Shown: positions 1-5,208 of the stretch, piece after piece
Numbering within the stretch: the first letter of the stretch is position 1
How the letters are laid out: each line of letters begins with the position of its first letter
Assembly (NCBI GenBank): GCA_946055715.1
Contig: CAMGGT010000085.1
Location: forward strand, 1-5,208
Source: an uncultured Clostridia bacterium
GTDB taxonomy: Bacteria; Bacillota; Clostridia; Oscillospirales; CAG-272
DNA: 5,208 bases
Direction: 5' to 3'
Position numbers and translations under genes: made by a program
Notes under the pieces: generated by a model
What the model was told of the DNA's origin: nothing
Seen by the model: only the letters and a program-made list of their open reading frames with translations
Databases searched by the model: none

Positions 1-15
1 GCATCCGATGTCCAT
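1..15 (-). CDS. Possible start of a further downstream gene, cut by the window edge
   Basis: The minus strand has GAAGGA (22-27), 6 nt, then ATG at 13-15 followed by codons for DIGC up to the edge. The same frame is open back to an ATG at 70-72 (24 codons, beginning MTTVSVHLSAG), but that upstream ATG has no ribosome binding site, so the start at 15 is preferred. No promoter is convincing between the terminator and this start. Too little is present to name a product. Confidence 0.3.
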
Positions 16-71
16 ATCTATTCCTTCGATTTTTCCGTTTCCGGCTGACAGATGCACCGATACTGTGGTCA

Positions 72-104
72 TTCATACGCAAAAAATGCTGTTCATACGC
101 AAAA
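72..104 (+). repeat. 13-bp direct repeat TTCATACGCAAAA
   Basis: TTCATACGCAAAA occurs at 72-84 and 92-104, a 20-bp period. An 11-base part of it recurs inverted at 133-143 as TTTTGCGTATG, the outer end of the terminator hairpin. The copy at 72-84 can therefore compete with that at 92-104 for the same pairing partner. Confidence 0.8.
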
Positions 105-143
105 GAGGGCACGGCGATCAAGCCGTGCCCTCTTTTGCGTATG
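94..143 (-). terminator. Perfect 22-bp hairpin, probable bidirectional terminator
   Basis: Arms at 94-115 and 122-143 are perfectly complementary over 22 bp with a 6-nt loop (116-121). The GC-rich core GAGGGCACGGC/GCCGTGCCCTC is flanked by AAAA on the 5' side and TTTT on the 3' side of either strand, then GCGTATG. It begins 3 bases after the microprotein stop codon. The A/T flanks make it usable in both directions. The stem is unusually long for a simple terminator because the GCGTATG ends pair as well. Confidence 0.85.
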
Positions 144-146
144 CGA

Positions 147-260
147 TCAAAGTGCGTAGATCAAAGTGGCAACCGTGCCCAGAACCATCAGTGCGGCCAA
201 TGCCAGGGCGGCGATCTGAATCCACTTTTGCTTGGTGATGCGGTGCGGTTTCTTTTCCAT
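147..260 (-). CDS. 37-aa single-pass membrane microprotein, coupled to the actin-like gene
   Basis: A short open frame starting with ATG at 258-260 and ending with TGA at 147-149. Translation begins MEKKPHRITKQKW and continues with a hydrophobic stretch rich in Ala, Leu, Ile and Val (about residues 14-37), ending LIYAL. The design is a basic, probably cytoplasmic N-terminus followed by one transmembrane helix that runs to the C-terminus. The start is supported by TGAGGAGA 6 nt upstream (267-274), where TGA is also the stop codon of the preceding actin-like gene. Only 11 nt separate the two genes, so translational coupling is likely. A strong hairpin terminator follows within 4 nt of the stop, so this is the last gene of its unit. 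I recognise no family. A role as a membrane partner of the actin-like protein is inference from position alone. Confidence 0.72.
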   Translation of the reverse strand: MEKKPHRITKQKWIQIAALALAALMVLGTVATLIYAL

Positions 261-266
261 GCTGTA

Positions 267-274
267 TCTCCTCA
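267..274 (-). promoter_or_regulatory. Ribosome binding site of the microprotein, overlapping a stop codon
   Basis: TGAGGAGA on the minus strand, 6 nt before the ATG at 258-260. The first three bases are the TGA stop of the actin-like gene, the usual arrangement for translational coupling. Confidence 0.75.
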
Positions 275-1309
275 TTTAACGGGTAAAAAGTTTTCGATAT
301 AGTAGGCGGAAATGTTGCGGATGCCGGCCGGAATCTGGGTCGGCAACCAGTCCTGTATGCGGGCCATGCCGATTGCCGTGGCCTCCTGCGGGCTGTCAAC
401 CGTTGCGGTCGGGTAGCCGGTAATGCCCTCGATCATCATGCTCATGCCGTGAAGAAGAGCGCCGCCGCCGCAAAGCGAAATGCCGTTTTTCAGCACTTCA
501 AACTGGTCGGAAGGGGGAATTTTGGTGATGGCCAGGCAAATGGCCTCCAGAATGCCGGCCATCGGCTCCTCAAAGGCCTCATACATGTCGGAAGCATCCA
601 GCGTGAGCTGCATGATCTCCCCCGTGACAATGTTCTTACCGTTGACGGCCAGGCGTTGAAAAGCGGTCACGCCGTCATTGTAGACGGTGCCGATCTTCAT
701 TTTGATCTGTTCCGCCTGACGGCGGTTGATCTGCATCTTGTATTTTTGTAGCAGGTAGTCAATGATTGCCGCATCAAAAGATTCGCCCCCCACATTCGCC
801 GCGCGAAGATAGCGGATCTTCCCCTTTGTCAGAAGCATGACATTGGTGCGCACAGCGCCGATGTCTGCCAGCAGACAGCTTGAAAACGGACTGATGAATT
901 CGGAAGCCATGGCCGCCAAAGGAGAGTAGATGAGGTGGCAGGTCTTTACGCCCGTTTTCAGGGCCAGTTCGATCAGTACGCTTTCGCCGATCTCATCCAG
1001 GTCGCAGGGAATGCTGAGCAACAAACGCGCTCCGCGCAATTCACGGCCAAACGAGCGCTTGAGCATGTCTGCCATCACGCGGTAGGTGATGTCGCAGTTG
1101 GCCATGAGCCCGTTTCTGAAGGGCCGCATCAGCACGGTGTTCTGGGCATCCGCCATATCCGCGCCTGACGCCTCCTGCCCCACGGCAAGAATGTTGCCGG
1201 TGCGGCGGTTGACGGCAATGACAGACGGCTCGCAGATGACGGGCGTGTCGCTTTTGGACGAGGCAATCAGATTTGCACTACCGATGTCCAGCGCAAACCG
1301 ATTATTCAT
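272..1309 (-). CDS. Divergent MreB/Mbl-family actin-like protein
   Basis: Bacterial actin homologue; relatives polymerise on ATP under the membrane and guide cell-wall synthesis. The 345-aa product is collinear with MreB/Mbl (about 330-350 aa): phosphate-1 loop DIGSANL at 8-14 (usually DLGTANT), EPSVIAV at 27-33, ILAVGQEA at 40-47, MRPFRNGLMANCDIT at 61-75, VGGESFDAAII at 173-183, AEQIKMKIG at 199-207 and adenosine-binding GGGALL at 281-286. Two active-site regions are changed. LIEEPMAA of MreB reads LIYSPLAA (126-133), replacing the catalytic glutamate position with Tyr128-Ser129. DIGGGTTEV reads DIGAVRTNV (149-157). There is no N-terminal amphipathic extension, and a tail of about 25 residues follows the core (321-345). 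The ATG has AAGGA 7 nt upstream and its own promoter. The stop codon is part of the ribosome binding site of a downstream microprotein gene. Family is clear; a standard rod-shape role is doubtful because ATP hydrolysis is probably altered. FtsA is less likely: there is no 1C domain. Confidence 0.9.
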   Translation of the reverse strand: MNNRFALDIGSANLIASSKSDTPVICEPSVIAVNRRTGNILAVGQEASGADMADAQNTVLMRPFRNGLMANCDITYRVMADMLKRSFGRELRGARLLLSIPCDLDEIGESVLIELALKTGVKTCHLIYSPLAAMASEFISPFSSCLLADIGAVRTNVMLLTKGKIRYLRAANVGGESFDAAIIDYLLQKYKMQINRRQAEQIKMKIGTVYNDGVTAFQRLAVNGKNIVTGEIMQLTLDASDMYEAFEEPMAGILEAICLAITKIPPSDQFEVLKNGISLCGGGALLHGMSMMIEGITGYPTATVDSPQEATAIGMARIQDWLPTQIPAGIRNISAYYIENFLPVK

Positions 1310-1337
1310 TTGTGTATCCTTGTCGTTTTATGTTCGG

Positions 1338-1356
1338 TTGAGTCTATTATACTCAA
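1338..1356. promoter_or_regulatory. Palindrome over the -10 box, candidate operator
   Basis: The minus strand reads TTGAGTATAATAGACTCAA. Six-base arms TTGAGT/ACTCAA are perfect, and the inner bases continue the symmetry except for one A/G pair, so 8 of 9 pairs match around a central A. It covers the whole -10 hexamer and the likely transcription start. A dimeric repressor bound here would block RNA polymerase. The regulator is unknown. Confidence 0.5.
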
Positions 1357-1374
1357 ACTGTCGCCAAAATGCAA
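1346..1374 (-). promoter_or_regulatory. Promoter of the actin-like gene and microprotein
   Basis: Minus strand TTGCAT (1369-1374) and a perfect TATAAT (1346-1351) with a 17-bp spacer (1352-1368). It lies in the 81-bp gap between recD2 and the actin-like gene and predicts a leader of about 30 nt containing the AAGGA ribosome binding site at 1317-1321. No terminator is visible after recD2, so read-through from metK-recD2 may add to this promoter. Confidence 0.83.
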
Positions 1375-1390
1375 TAGGCAGATTTTGAAT

Positions 1391-3637
1391 TTACCCAAAA
1401 GCAGGTCGCATCTCTGTTTGCAGGCGCTGCTGCAACGCAGTATACCGCATGGCGTGGTGGTCGTTTTCCACCATGTTCTGCGCCACATATTCGGAGCCGA
1501 CCATGATCACCATTTCTTTTGCGCGTGTCAGCGCGGTGTAGAACAGGTTGCGCGTGCGCAGAACGGGCGCGCAGTTATACAGCGGGATGATGACCAGCGG
1601 ATATTCGCTGCCCTGGCTTTTGTGGACGGTGATGGCATAGGCATGTTCCACTTCTTCCAGCATGGAATACTCATAGGTATACGCCTTTCCGTCATAGTTG
1701 ATCTCAACCGTTTCGGCTGAGGGGTCAACGCGGGTCACGGTGCCGATGTCTCCGTTAAAAGCGCCGGTGCCGCGCACCTCGCCCTTTTGCCACTCGATGT
1801 CATAGTTGTTGCGGATCTGCATGACCTTGTCTCCCTCGCGGAAGACCGTATCGCGGTATTTGATCTCCTTTTTGGCATCGGTGTGGGGGTTGAGATGGTC
1901 TTTGAGCAGTTTGTTGAGATTCTCTGTGCCTGCTTTTCCCTTGCGGGAGGGGGTGATGATCTGAATCTTGGAAAGCACCTCCGGACCGTATGCTCGCGGA
2001 AGCCGCACGGTCACAAGCGAAACGATGGTGTCTACGATCTGGTCGTCGCTTGCCCGTGCCAGAAAGAAGGAATCGTCATTTTTGGTGTGCAGGAGGGGTA
2101 ACTCGCCGTGGTTGATGCGGTGGGCGTTGACGACGATCATGGATTCCTTTGACTGGCGGAAGATCTCAGTCAGGCAAACGGTGTTGAACCGCCCTGAGGC
2201 GATCATATCCCGGAAGACATTGCCACATCCGACAGGCGGCAACTGGTTGTCGTCTCCGATGAGGATCAGGCGCGTACCACGGATGATGGCGCGAAGCAGC
2301 CCTTCCATCAGCGGCATATCGATCATGGATGCTTCGTCGATGATGATGACCTTTTCATCCAGCGGATTGTTGGCATTGCGCTTGAAGTGATAGTGGTTGT
2401 CTTTGTCTGTTTTGTCCATTTCCAGCATGCGGTGAATGGTGCGCGCCTCCTCGCCCGTGGCGGCAGAGAGGCGCTTTGCCGCGCGCCCCGTGGGGGCGGC
2501 CAGGGCGGTTTTGAGGTTCATTTGCCGACACATGCGAATCAGTGCCTGCACCACTGTGGTCTTACCCGTACCCGGGCCGCCGGTGAGGATCATCACGCCG
2601 CTGGAAAGCGCTTCGCGGATGGCCTTGCGCTGCAAGGGCGCATAAGAGATGCCCCGCTCCGTTTCCGTCATGGCGATGAGGTTGTCGATCTCCCGTTCCG
2701 GCAGAACATCGCAACTGACAGACAACTCCGACAGCTTTTTGGCCACAAAGGCCTCCGAGCGGTCGCCATCGGATGTGAATATGGAATTTTTGTCGCCCGG
2801 CAGATAACAAATAAGATGGCGGCGGGCAAGCTGTTGCTCCAGCACCTCAGCCACCCGCTCTTCAGGCAGTTGCAGTCGCTGTGCCGCCTCGCGGATGAGC
2901 ATATCCTTGGGCAGACAGGTGTGGCCGTTTGTGGCGGCCGCCTCCCCCAGCACATAACGCAGGCCGGATGTGATGCGGAACTCGGAATCCGATACGATCC
3001 CCAGTTTGCGGGCGATCTCGTCTGCCCGTTCAAAGCCGATCCCGTATATCTCGTCGCACAGGCGATAGGGGTTTTCTTCAATGATGGCCATGGAGCGGTC
3101 GCCCCATTCGCGGTATACGCGGGAAATGGACGCGCTGCCCAGGTAGTCGCGGCAGCACATCATCAGTTGGCGCAGACCGTTCTGCTCACGGAATATCTTG
3201 GTGATGGCAGCGGCCTTTTTGCGGGTGATACCGGGAATGTCGGCCAACCATGTGGGATGATTTTCAATGACATCAAAGGTGTCGGCCCCGAAGCGATTGA
3301 CGATCTTCAGCGCCGTCACCGGCCCCACGCCTTTGACCACGCCGGAGGAAAGATATTTCAGAATATCTGCCGTTTCGGTCGGCAGGATCTTCTGGTAGCT
3401 CTCTGCCACAAACTGCTGGCCGTAGGTGGCGTGGTACGACCAGTCGCCATACAGCAACAGCGGCTCGCCTTTATGCACATCCGGCAGACAGCCCACCGCA
3501 ACGATCTCCCGACCGTCATCCGTGAGAAACGACAGTACGGTATAATCGTTAGAGGGATTGTGAAAGATCACATCCTCTGCCACACCGGAGACGGAGGGCA
3601 GGTCGTCTGCACTTGAAATCAACTGTTCCAGACCCAT
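1391..3637 (-). CDS. recD2: RecD2-type 5'-3' DNA helicase (SF1B, RecD/TraA family)
   Basis: ATP-driven 5'-3' DNA helicase acting in DNA repair and replication-fork maintenance; the RecD2 class works without RecBC. The 748-aa product is close to family size (about 715-800 aa). An N-terminal OB-like domain (about 1-85) is followed by helix-hairpin-helix DNA-binding motifs around 96-117 (GVVKGVGPVTALKIV), 130-149 (LADIPGITRKKAAAI) and 197-214. The helicase core has Walker A GGPGTGKT at 353-360, Walker B IIIDEAS at 431-437, GDDNQLPPVG at 461-470, the EIFRQ motif at 491-495, VHKSQGSEYP at 671-680 and YTALTRAK at 700-707. The frame is open upstream to 3928, but that part lies over metK in another frame and does not resemble RecD2. 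The ATG at 3637 has AAAGGAGG 7 nt upstream and begins with the expected IxGxVEDVIF-like strand. The gene is intact, in tandem with metK, and probably co-transcribed with it. Confidence 0.96.
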   Translation of the reverse strand: MGLEQLISSADDLPSVSGVAEDVIFHNPSNDYTVLSFLTDDGREIVAVGCLPDVHKGEPLLLYGDWSYHATYGQQFVAESYQKILPTETADILKYLSSGVVKGVGPVTALKIVNRFGADTFDVIENHPTWLADIPGITRKKAAAITKIFREQNGLRQLMMCCRDYLGSASISRVYREWGDRSMAIIEENPYRLCDEIYGIGFERADEIARKLGIVSDSEFRITSGLRYVLGEAAATNGHTCLPKDMLIREAAQRLQLPEERVAEVLEQQLARRHLICYLPGDKNSIFTSDGDRSEAFVAKKLSELSVSCDVLPEREIDNLIAMTETERGISYAPLQRKAIREALSSGVMILTGGPGTGKTTVVQALIRMCRQMNLKTALAAPTGRAAKRLSAATGEEARTIHRMLEMDKTDKDNHYHFKRNANNPLDEKVIIIDEASMIDMPLMEGLLRAIIRGTRLILIGDDNQLPPVGCGNVFRDMIASGRFNTVCLTEIFRQSKESMIVVNAHRINHGELPLLHTKNDDSFFLARASDDQIVDTIVSLVTVRLPRAYGPEVLSKIQIITPSRKGKAGTENLNKLLKDHLNPHTDAKKEIKYRDTVFREGDKVMQIRNNYDIEWQKGEVRGTGAFNGDIGTVTRVDPSAETVEINYDGKAYTYEYSMLEEVEHAYAITVHKSQGSEYPLVIIPLYNCAPVLRTRNLFYTALTRAKEMVIMVGSEYVAQNMVENDHHAMRYTALQQRLQTEMRPAFG

Positions 3638-3644
3638 TGCCGCT

Positions 3645-3652
3645 CCTCCTTT
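3645..3652 (-). promoter_or_regulatory. Ribosome binding site of recD2, decides the start
   Basis: AAAGGAGG on the minus strand, 7 nt before the ATG at 3635-3637. It is the strongest site in the window and shows that the open frame further upstream, overlapping metK, is not translated as part of RecD2. The 61-nt metK-recD2 gap has no hairpin terminator and no convincing promoter, only a short direct repeat TGATAGAT (plus strand, 3661-3668 and 3670-3677). Confidence 0.88.
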
Positions 3653-3698
3653 CCGGTATTTGATAGATCTGATAGATTTGGATATTTTTACAACGCGA

Positions 3699-4889
3699 TC
3701 ACAGACGCACGCCAAGCGCCTCTGCCAGTTGCCCCGCCATGTCCACGCGCTCCCAGGGAGTGTCCAGGTCTTCTCTGCCCATGTGACCATAGGCCGCATA
3801 GGGGCGGTAGATGGGGCGGCGAAGGTCAAAGCGGCGGATGATGGCGGCGGGGCGCAGGTCAAACAGGGCTTTGACGGCATCCTCGATCTTCTGCTCCTCC
3901 ACCTTGGCAGTGCCGAACGTGTCAACATTCACAGACACGGGTCTGGCCACGCCGATGGCGTAGGCGATCTGCACCTGGCACTTGTCGGCGATGCCGGCGG
4001 CAACAATGTTCTTTGCCACATGGCGTGCCGCATAGGAGGCGGAACGGTCGACCTTTGTGGGATCCTTGCCGGAGAATGCTCCGCCGCCGTGGCCGCAATA
4101 GCCGCCGTATGTGTCGACAATGATCTTGCGCCCTGTCAGCCCCGTGTCGCCGGCCGGCCCGCCGATGACAAAGCGGCCTGTGGGATTGACAAAAATTTTG
4201 GTCTGTTCAGACAGCATGGAAGCGGGGATGACCGGGCGTATGACCTCACGGATGACATCGCTGCGGATCTCATCCAGCTGCGCCTCCGCGCTGTGCTGGG
4301 AAGAAACCACTACCGCATCCACAAACGCGGGCTTACCGTCACGATAGGCAACCGTGACCTGTGTTTTTCCGTCCGGGCGGAGATAGGGCAAAATGCCCTC
4401 TTTTCGGACGGCAGTCAGGCGTTTGGCCAGTTTGTGGGCAAGCGAGATGGGCAGCGGCATCAGTTCCGGTGTTTCATTGCAGGCATAGCCGAACATCATG
4501 CCCTGGTCACCGGCACCGGTGTTCAGGTCGTCTGCCATGGTGCCTTCTTTTGCTTCGGCACATTTGTCCACACCGAGCGCAATATCGGGCGACTGGCCGT
4601 GAATGGCCGTCAGCACGCCGCAGGTGGACGCGTCAAACCCATAGGCAGAGTCGGTGTAGCCGATGTCTGCGATGGTCTCCCGCGCGATCTTTTCAATGTC
4701 CACATACGCATTGGTCGTGATCTCGCCCATCACCGTCACAAGCCCGGTCGTGGTAAAGGTCTCGCATGCCACACGCGCCATGGGGTCCTGCACAAGGATC
4801 GCATCCAGCACGGCGTCTGAGATCTGGTCGCAGATCTTGTCGGGATGTCCCTCTGTGACGGACTCTGATGTAAACAGCATTTCTCTCAT
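3699..4889 (-). CDS. metK: S-adenosylmethionine synthetase (methionine adenosyltransferase)
   Basis: Makes S-adenosylmethionine from methionine and ATP, releasing phosphate and pyrophosphate; a cytosolic enzyme, normally a tetramer, needing Mg2+ and K+. The 396-aa product has the family length and all its signatures: [14 protein letters not shown] at residues 5-18 (ATP/Mg-binding GHPDK), the flexible-loop segment [10 protein letters not shown] at 99-108, [12 protein letters not shown] at 125-136, and the phosphate-binding glycine loop [16 protein letters not shown] at 268-283. The first ATG is chosen because AAAGAGGA lies 7 nt upstream (4897-4904); a second in-frame ATG three codons later would be too far from it. 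It is the first gene after a SAM-I riboswitch, which fits feedback repression by its product. recD2 follows after 61 nt with no terminator. YCGHGGG at 264-270 differs slightly from the more common YxxHGGG wording but keeps the His-Gly core. Identification is secure. Confidence 0.98.
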   Translation of the reverse strand: MREMLFTSESVTEGHPDKICDQISDAVLDAILVQDPMARVACETFTTTGLVTVMGEITTNAYVDIEKIARETIADIGYTDSAYGFDASTCGVLTAIHGQSPDIALGVDKCAEAKEGTMADDLNTGAGDQGMMFGYACNETPELMPLPISLAHKLAKRLTAVRKEGILPYLRPDGKTQVTVAYRDGKPAFVDAVVVSSQHSAEAQLDEIRSDVIREVIRPVIPASMLSEQTKIFVNPTGRFVIGGPAGDTGLTGRKIIVDTYGGYCGHGGGAFSGKDPTKVDRSASYAARHVAKNIVAAGIADKCQVQIAYAIGVARPVSVNVDTFGTAKVEEQKIEDAVKALFDLRPAAIIRRFDLRRPIYRPYAAYGHMGREDLDTPWERVDMAGQLAEALGVRL

Positions 4890-4896
4890 TTTTATA

Positions 4897-4904
4897 TCCT
4901 CTTT
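4897..4904 (-). promoter_or_regulatory. Ribosome binding site of metK
   Basis: AAAGAGGA on the minus strand, 7 nt before the ATG at 4887-4889. It favours this first ATG over the next in-frame ATG nine bases downstream. Confidence 0.8.
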
Positions 4905-4938
4905 ATTGATAAATTCCGTGTGGCAGAGGCAAAAACAG

Positions 4939-4957
4939 AAAAAAACGGCCGAAGCCG
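4939..4957 (-). terminator. Intrinsic terminator of the SAM riboswitch
   Basis: On the minus strand CGGC-TTCG-GCCG (4946-4957), a stem with an extra-stable UUCG-type loop, is followed at once by seven T (4939-4945) and, after CTG, five more T. The Watson-Crick stem is only 4 bp, but AGG before it can pair with TTT after it (A-U and G-U pairs). It lies directly after the aptamer and ahead of the metK ribosome binding site, the standard place for SAM-dependent premature termination. The short stem means efficiency cannot be judged by eye. Confidence 0.75.
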
Positions 4958-4968
4958 CCTCCCGATAC

Positions 4969-5053
4969 CCTCATCTGTCGGGAATTGGCACCTTGAAACA
5001 TATTCAGGTTGCCGGGCTTCACAGGGCCAGTCCCTCCGCCACTCTTGATAAGG
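4969..5053 (-). ncRNA. SAM-I riboswitch aptamer (S-box leader) of metK
   Basis: Senses S-adenosylmethionine in the metK leader. The minus strand carries the S-box core in order: TTATCAAGAG, then GGCGGAGGGACTGGCCC, TGAAGCC, GGCAACC, AAGGTGCCAATTCC and AGATGAGG. P1 is formed by CCTTATC (5047-5053) with GATGAGG (4969-4975), seven pairs including one G-U. P2 with its kink-turn closes as GGC/GCC and GGG/CCC. P3 is bounded by GCAACC and GGTGC. The loop TGG can pair with CCA after P3 to make the conserved pseudoknot. When P1 is formed by GATGAGG, almost no P4 helix is left. Instead TTCCCGA (4978-4984) can pair with TCGGGAG (4959-4965) around the P1 3' strand. Class identity is very secure; details of the switching platform are not. 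The expected logic is SAM bound, gene off. Confidence 0.95.
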
Positions 5054-5060
5054 TGAATCT

Positions 5061-5089
5061 ATTGTAGCACATCACGCTTCGCTTTGCAA
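5061..5089 (-). promoter_or_regulatory. Sigma-A-type promoter of the metK leader
   Basis: Minus strand TTGCAA (5084-5089) and TACAAT (5061-5066) are separated by exactly 17 bp. The -10 box matches five of six consensus bases. A start about 7 nt downstream (near 5054) would begin the RNA almost exactly at the P1 helix of the riboswitch, which strongly supports the assignment. Confidence 0.85.
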
Positions 5090-5100
5090 GAGCAGAGAGT

Positions 5101-5120
5101 GATATTTTCGGATATTTTCG
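5101..5120. repeat. Perfect tandem 10-bp repeat upstream of the metK promoter
   Basis: GATATTTTCG occurs twice head to tail (plus strand). It ends 11 bp before the -35 box and spans roughly two helical turns, the place of an UP element or of an activator or repressor site. No known motif is recognised. Confidence 0.6.
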
Positions 5121-5135
5121 CGTCAGGCACAATTT

Positions 5136-5168
5136 GTTTTTTCGCAGGGATCTTGCTTGCGAAAAAAC
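5136..5168. repeat. 11-bp inverted repeat GTTTTTTCGCA / TGCGAAAAAAC
   Basis: Perfect arms at 5136-5146 and 5158-5168 with an 11-nt loop. Outer arms GCACAA (5127-5132) and TTGTGC (5178-5183) add six more pairs beyond an asymmetric internal loop. In either direction the T run is on the 5' side of the stem, so it does not look like an intrinsic terminator. The rest of 5067-5208 holds no recognisable gene; a minus-strand frame is open from the edge to a TAG at 5059-5061 but resembles nothing I know. Confidence 0.5.
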
Positions 5169-5208
5169 GCACGGCAGTTGTGCGGTTTGCGCGCGAAGAA
5201 ATTTTCCG

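Noticed and set aside
72..143. CRISPR-like array
   Set aside because: Only two direct copies of 13 bp with a 7-bp gap; far too short for repeats and spacers.
8..238. 76-codon plus-strand frame
   Set aside because: It runs straight through the 22-bp hairpin and antisense to the microprotein, with no ribosome binding site.
118..399. 93-codon minus-strand frame spanning the end of the actin-like gene, the microprotein and part of the terminator
   Set aside because: It conflicts with two frames that have proper ribosome binding sites, has none itself, and runs into the terminator stem.
2387..3616. 409-codon open frame on the plus strand
   Set aside because: It lies entirely antisense to recD2 whose motifs are unmistakable; its translation is rich in His, Gly and Arg with no domain, typical of an antisense shadow of a GC-biased gene.
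3638..3928. 97-residue N-terminal extension of RecD2 in the same open frame
   Set aside because: It overlaps the 3' end of metK in another frame, is rich in Arg/Pro/Ser as expected for an out-of-frame reading, and the family start matches the ATG at 3637 with a strong ribosome binding site.
3660..4820. 386-codon open frame on the plus strand
   Set aside because: Antisense to metK; no family resemblance, and the product is low in lysine and rich in Gly, His and Ala as shadows of this kind are.
5059..5208. Minus-strand frame open from the right edge to a TAG inside the metK promoter, as the end of an upstream gene
   Set aside because: A second minus-strand frame is also open through most of this stretch, the composition is unlike a protein I know, and it contains repeats and a promoter; kept only as a possibility.

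Overview
The window looks like chromosomal DNA from a Gram-positive, low-to-mid GC Bacillota, most likely a Clostridia member (Oscillospiraceae/Ruminococcaceae-like; inferred, not proven). The reasons are a SAM-I riboswitch ahead of metK, sigma-A-type promoters, strong AGGAGG-like ribosome binding sites, a RecD2 helicase without RecBC partners, and an MreB/Mbl-family gene next to recD2. All genes read on the minus strand, so biological order runs from high to low coordinates.

Layout in transcription order: 5067-5208 is an upstream region with no recognisable gene, holding an inverted repeat and a perfect tandem 10-bp repeat. 5061-5089 is a promoter (TTGCAA, 17 bp, TACAAT). 4939-5053 is a SAM-I riboswitch with an intrinsic terminator. 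3699-4889 is metK (S-adenosylmethionine synthetase, 396 aa). 1391-3637 is recD2 (748 aa), only 61 nt after metK with no visible terminator or convincing promoter between them. 1310-1390 carries a strong promoter whose -10 box sits inside a near-perfect palindrome. 272-1309 encodes a divergent MreB-like actin homologue (345 aa). 147-260 encodes a 37-aa single-pass membrane microprotein, too short for normal gene calling, whose ribosome binding site overlaps the stop codon of the actin-like gene. 94-143 is a perfect 22-bp-stem hairpin that probably ends the unit. A possible next gene begins at the left edge.

How the parts may work together: metK is predicted to be switched off by its own product, SAM, through the leader. 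Since recD2 follows closely, the helicase is probably partly under the same SAM control. The actin-like gene and the microprotein form a second, translationally coupled pair with their own promoter. The most unusual content is this pair. The actin fold is recognisable, but the catalytic glutamate region (LIEEP in MreB) reads LIYSP and the phosphate-2 loop (DIGGGTT) reads DIGAVRT. This suggests a filament protein or pseudo-actin with altered ATP hydrolysis, possibly partnered with a small membrane protein.
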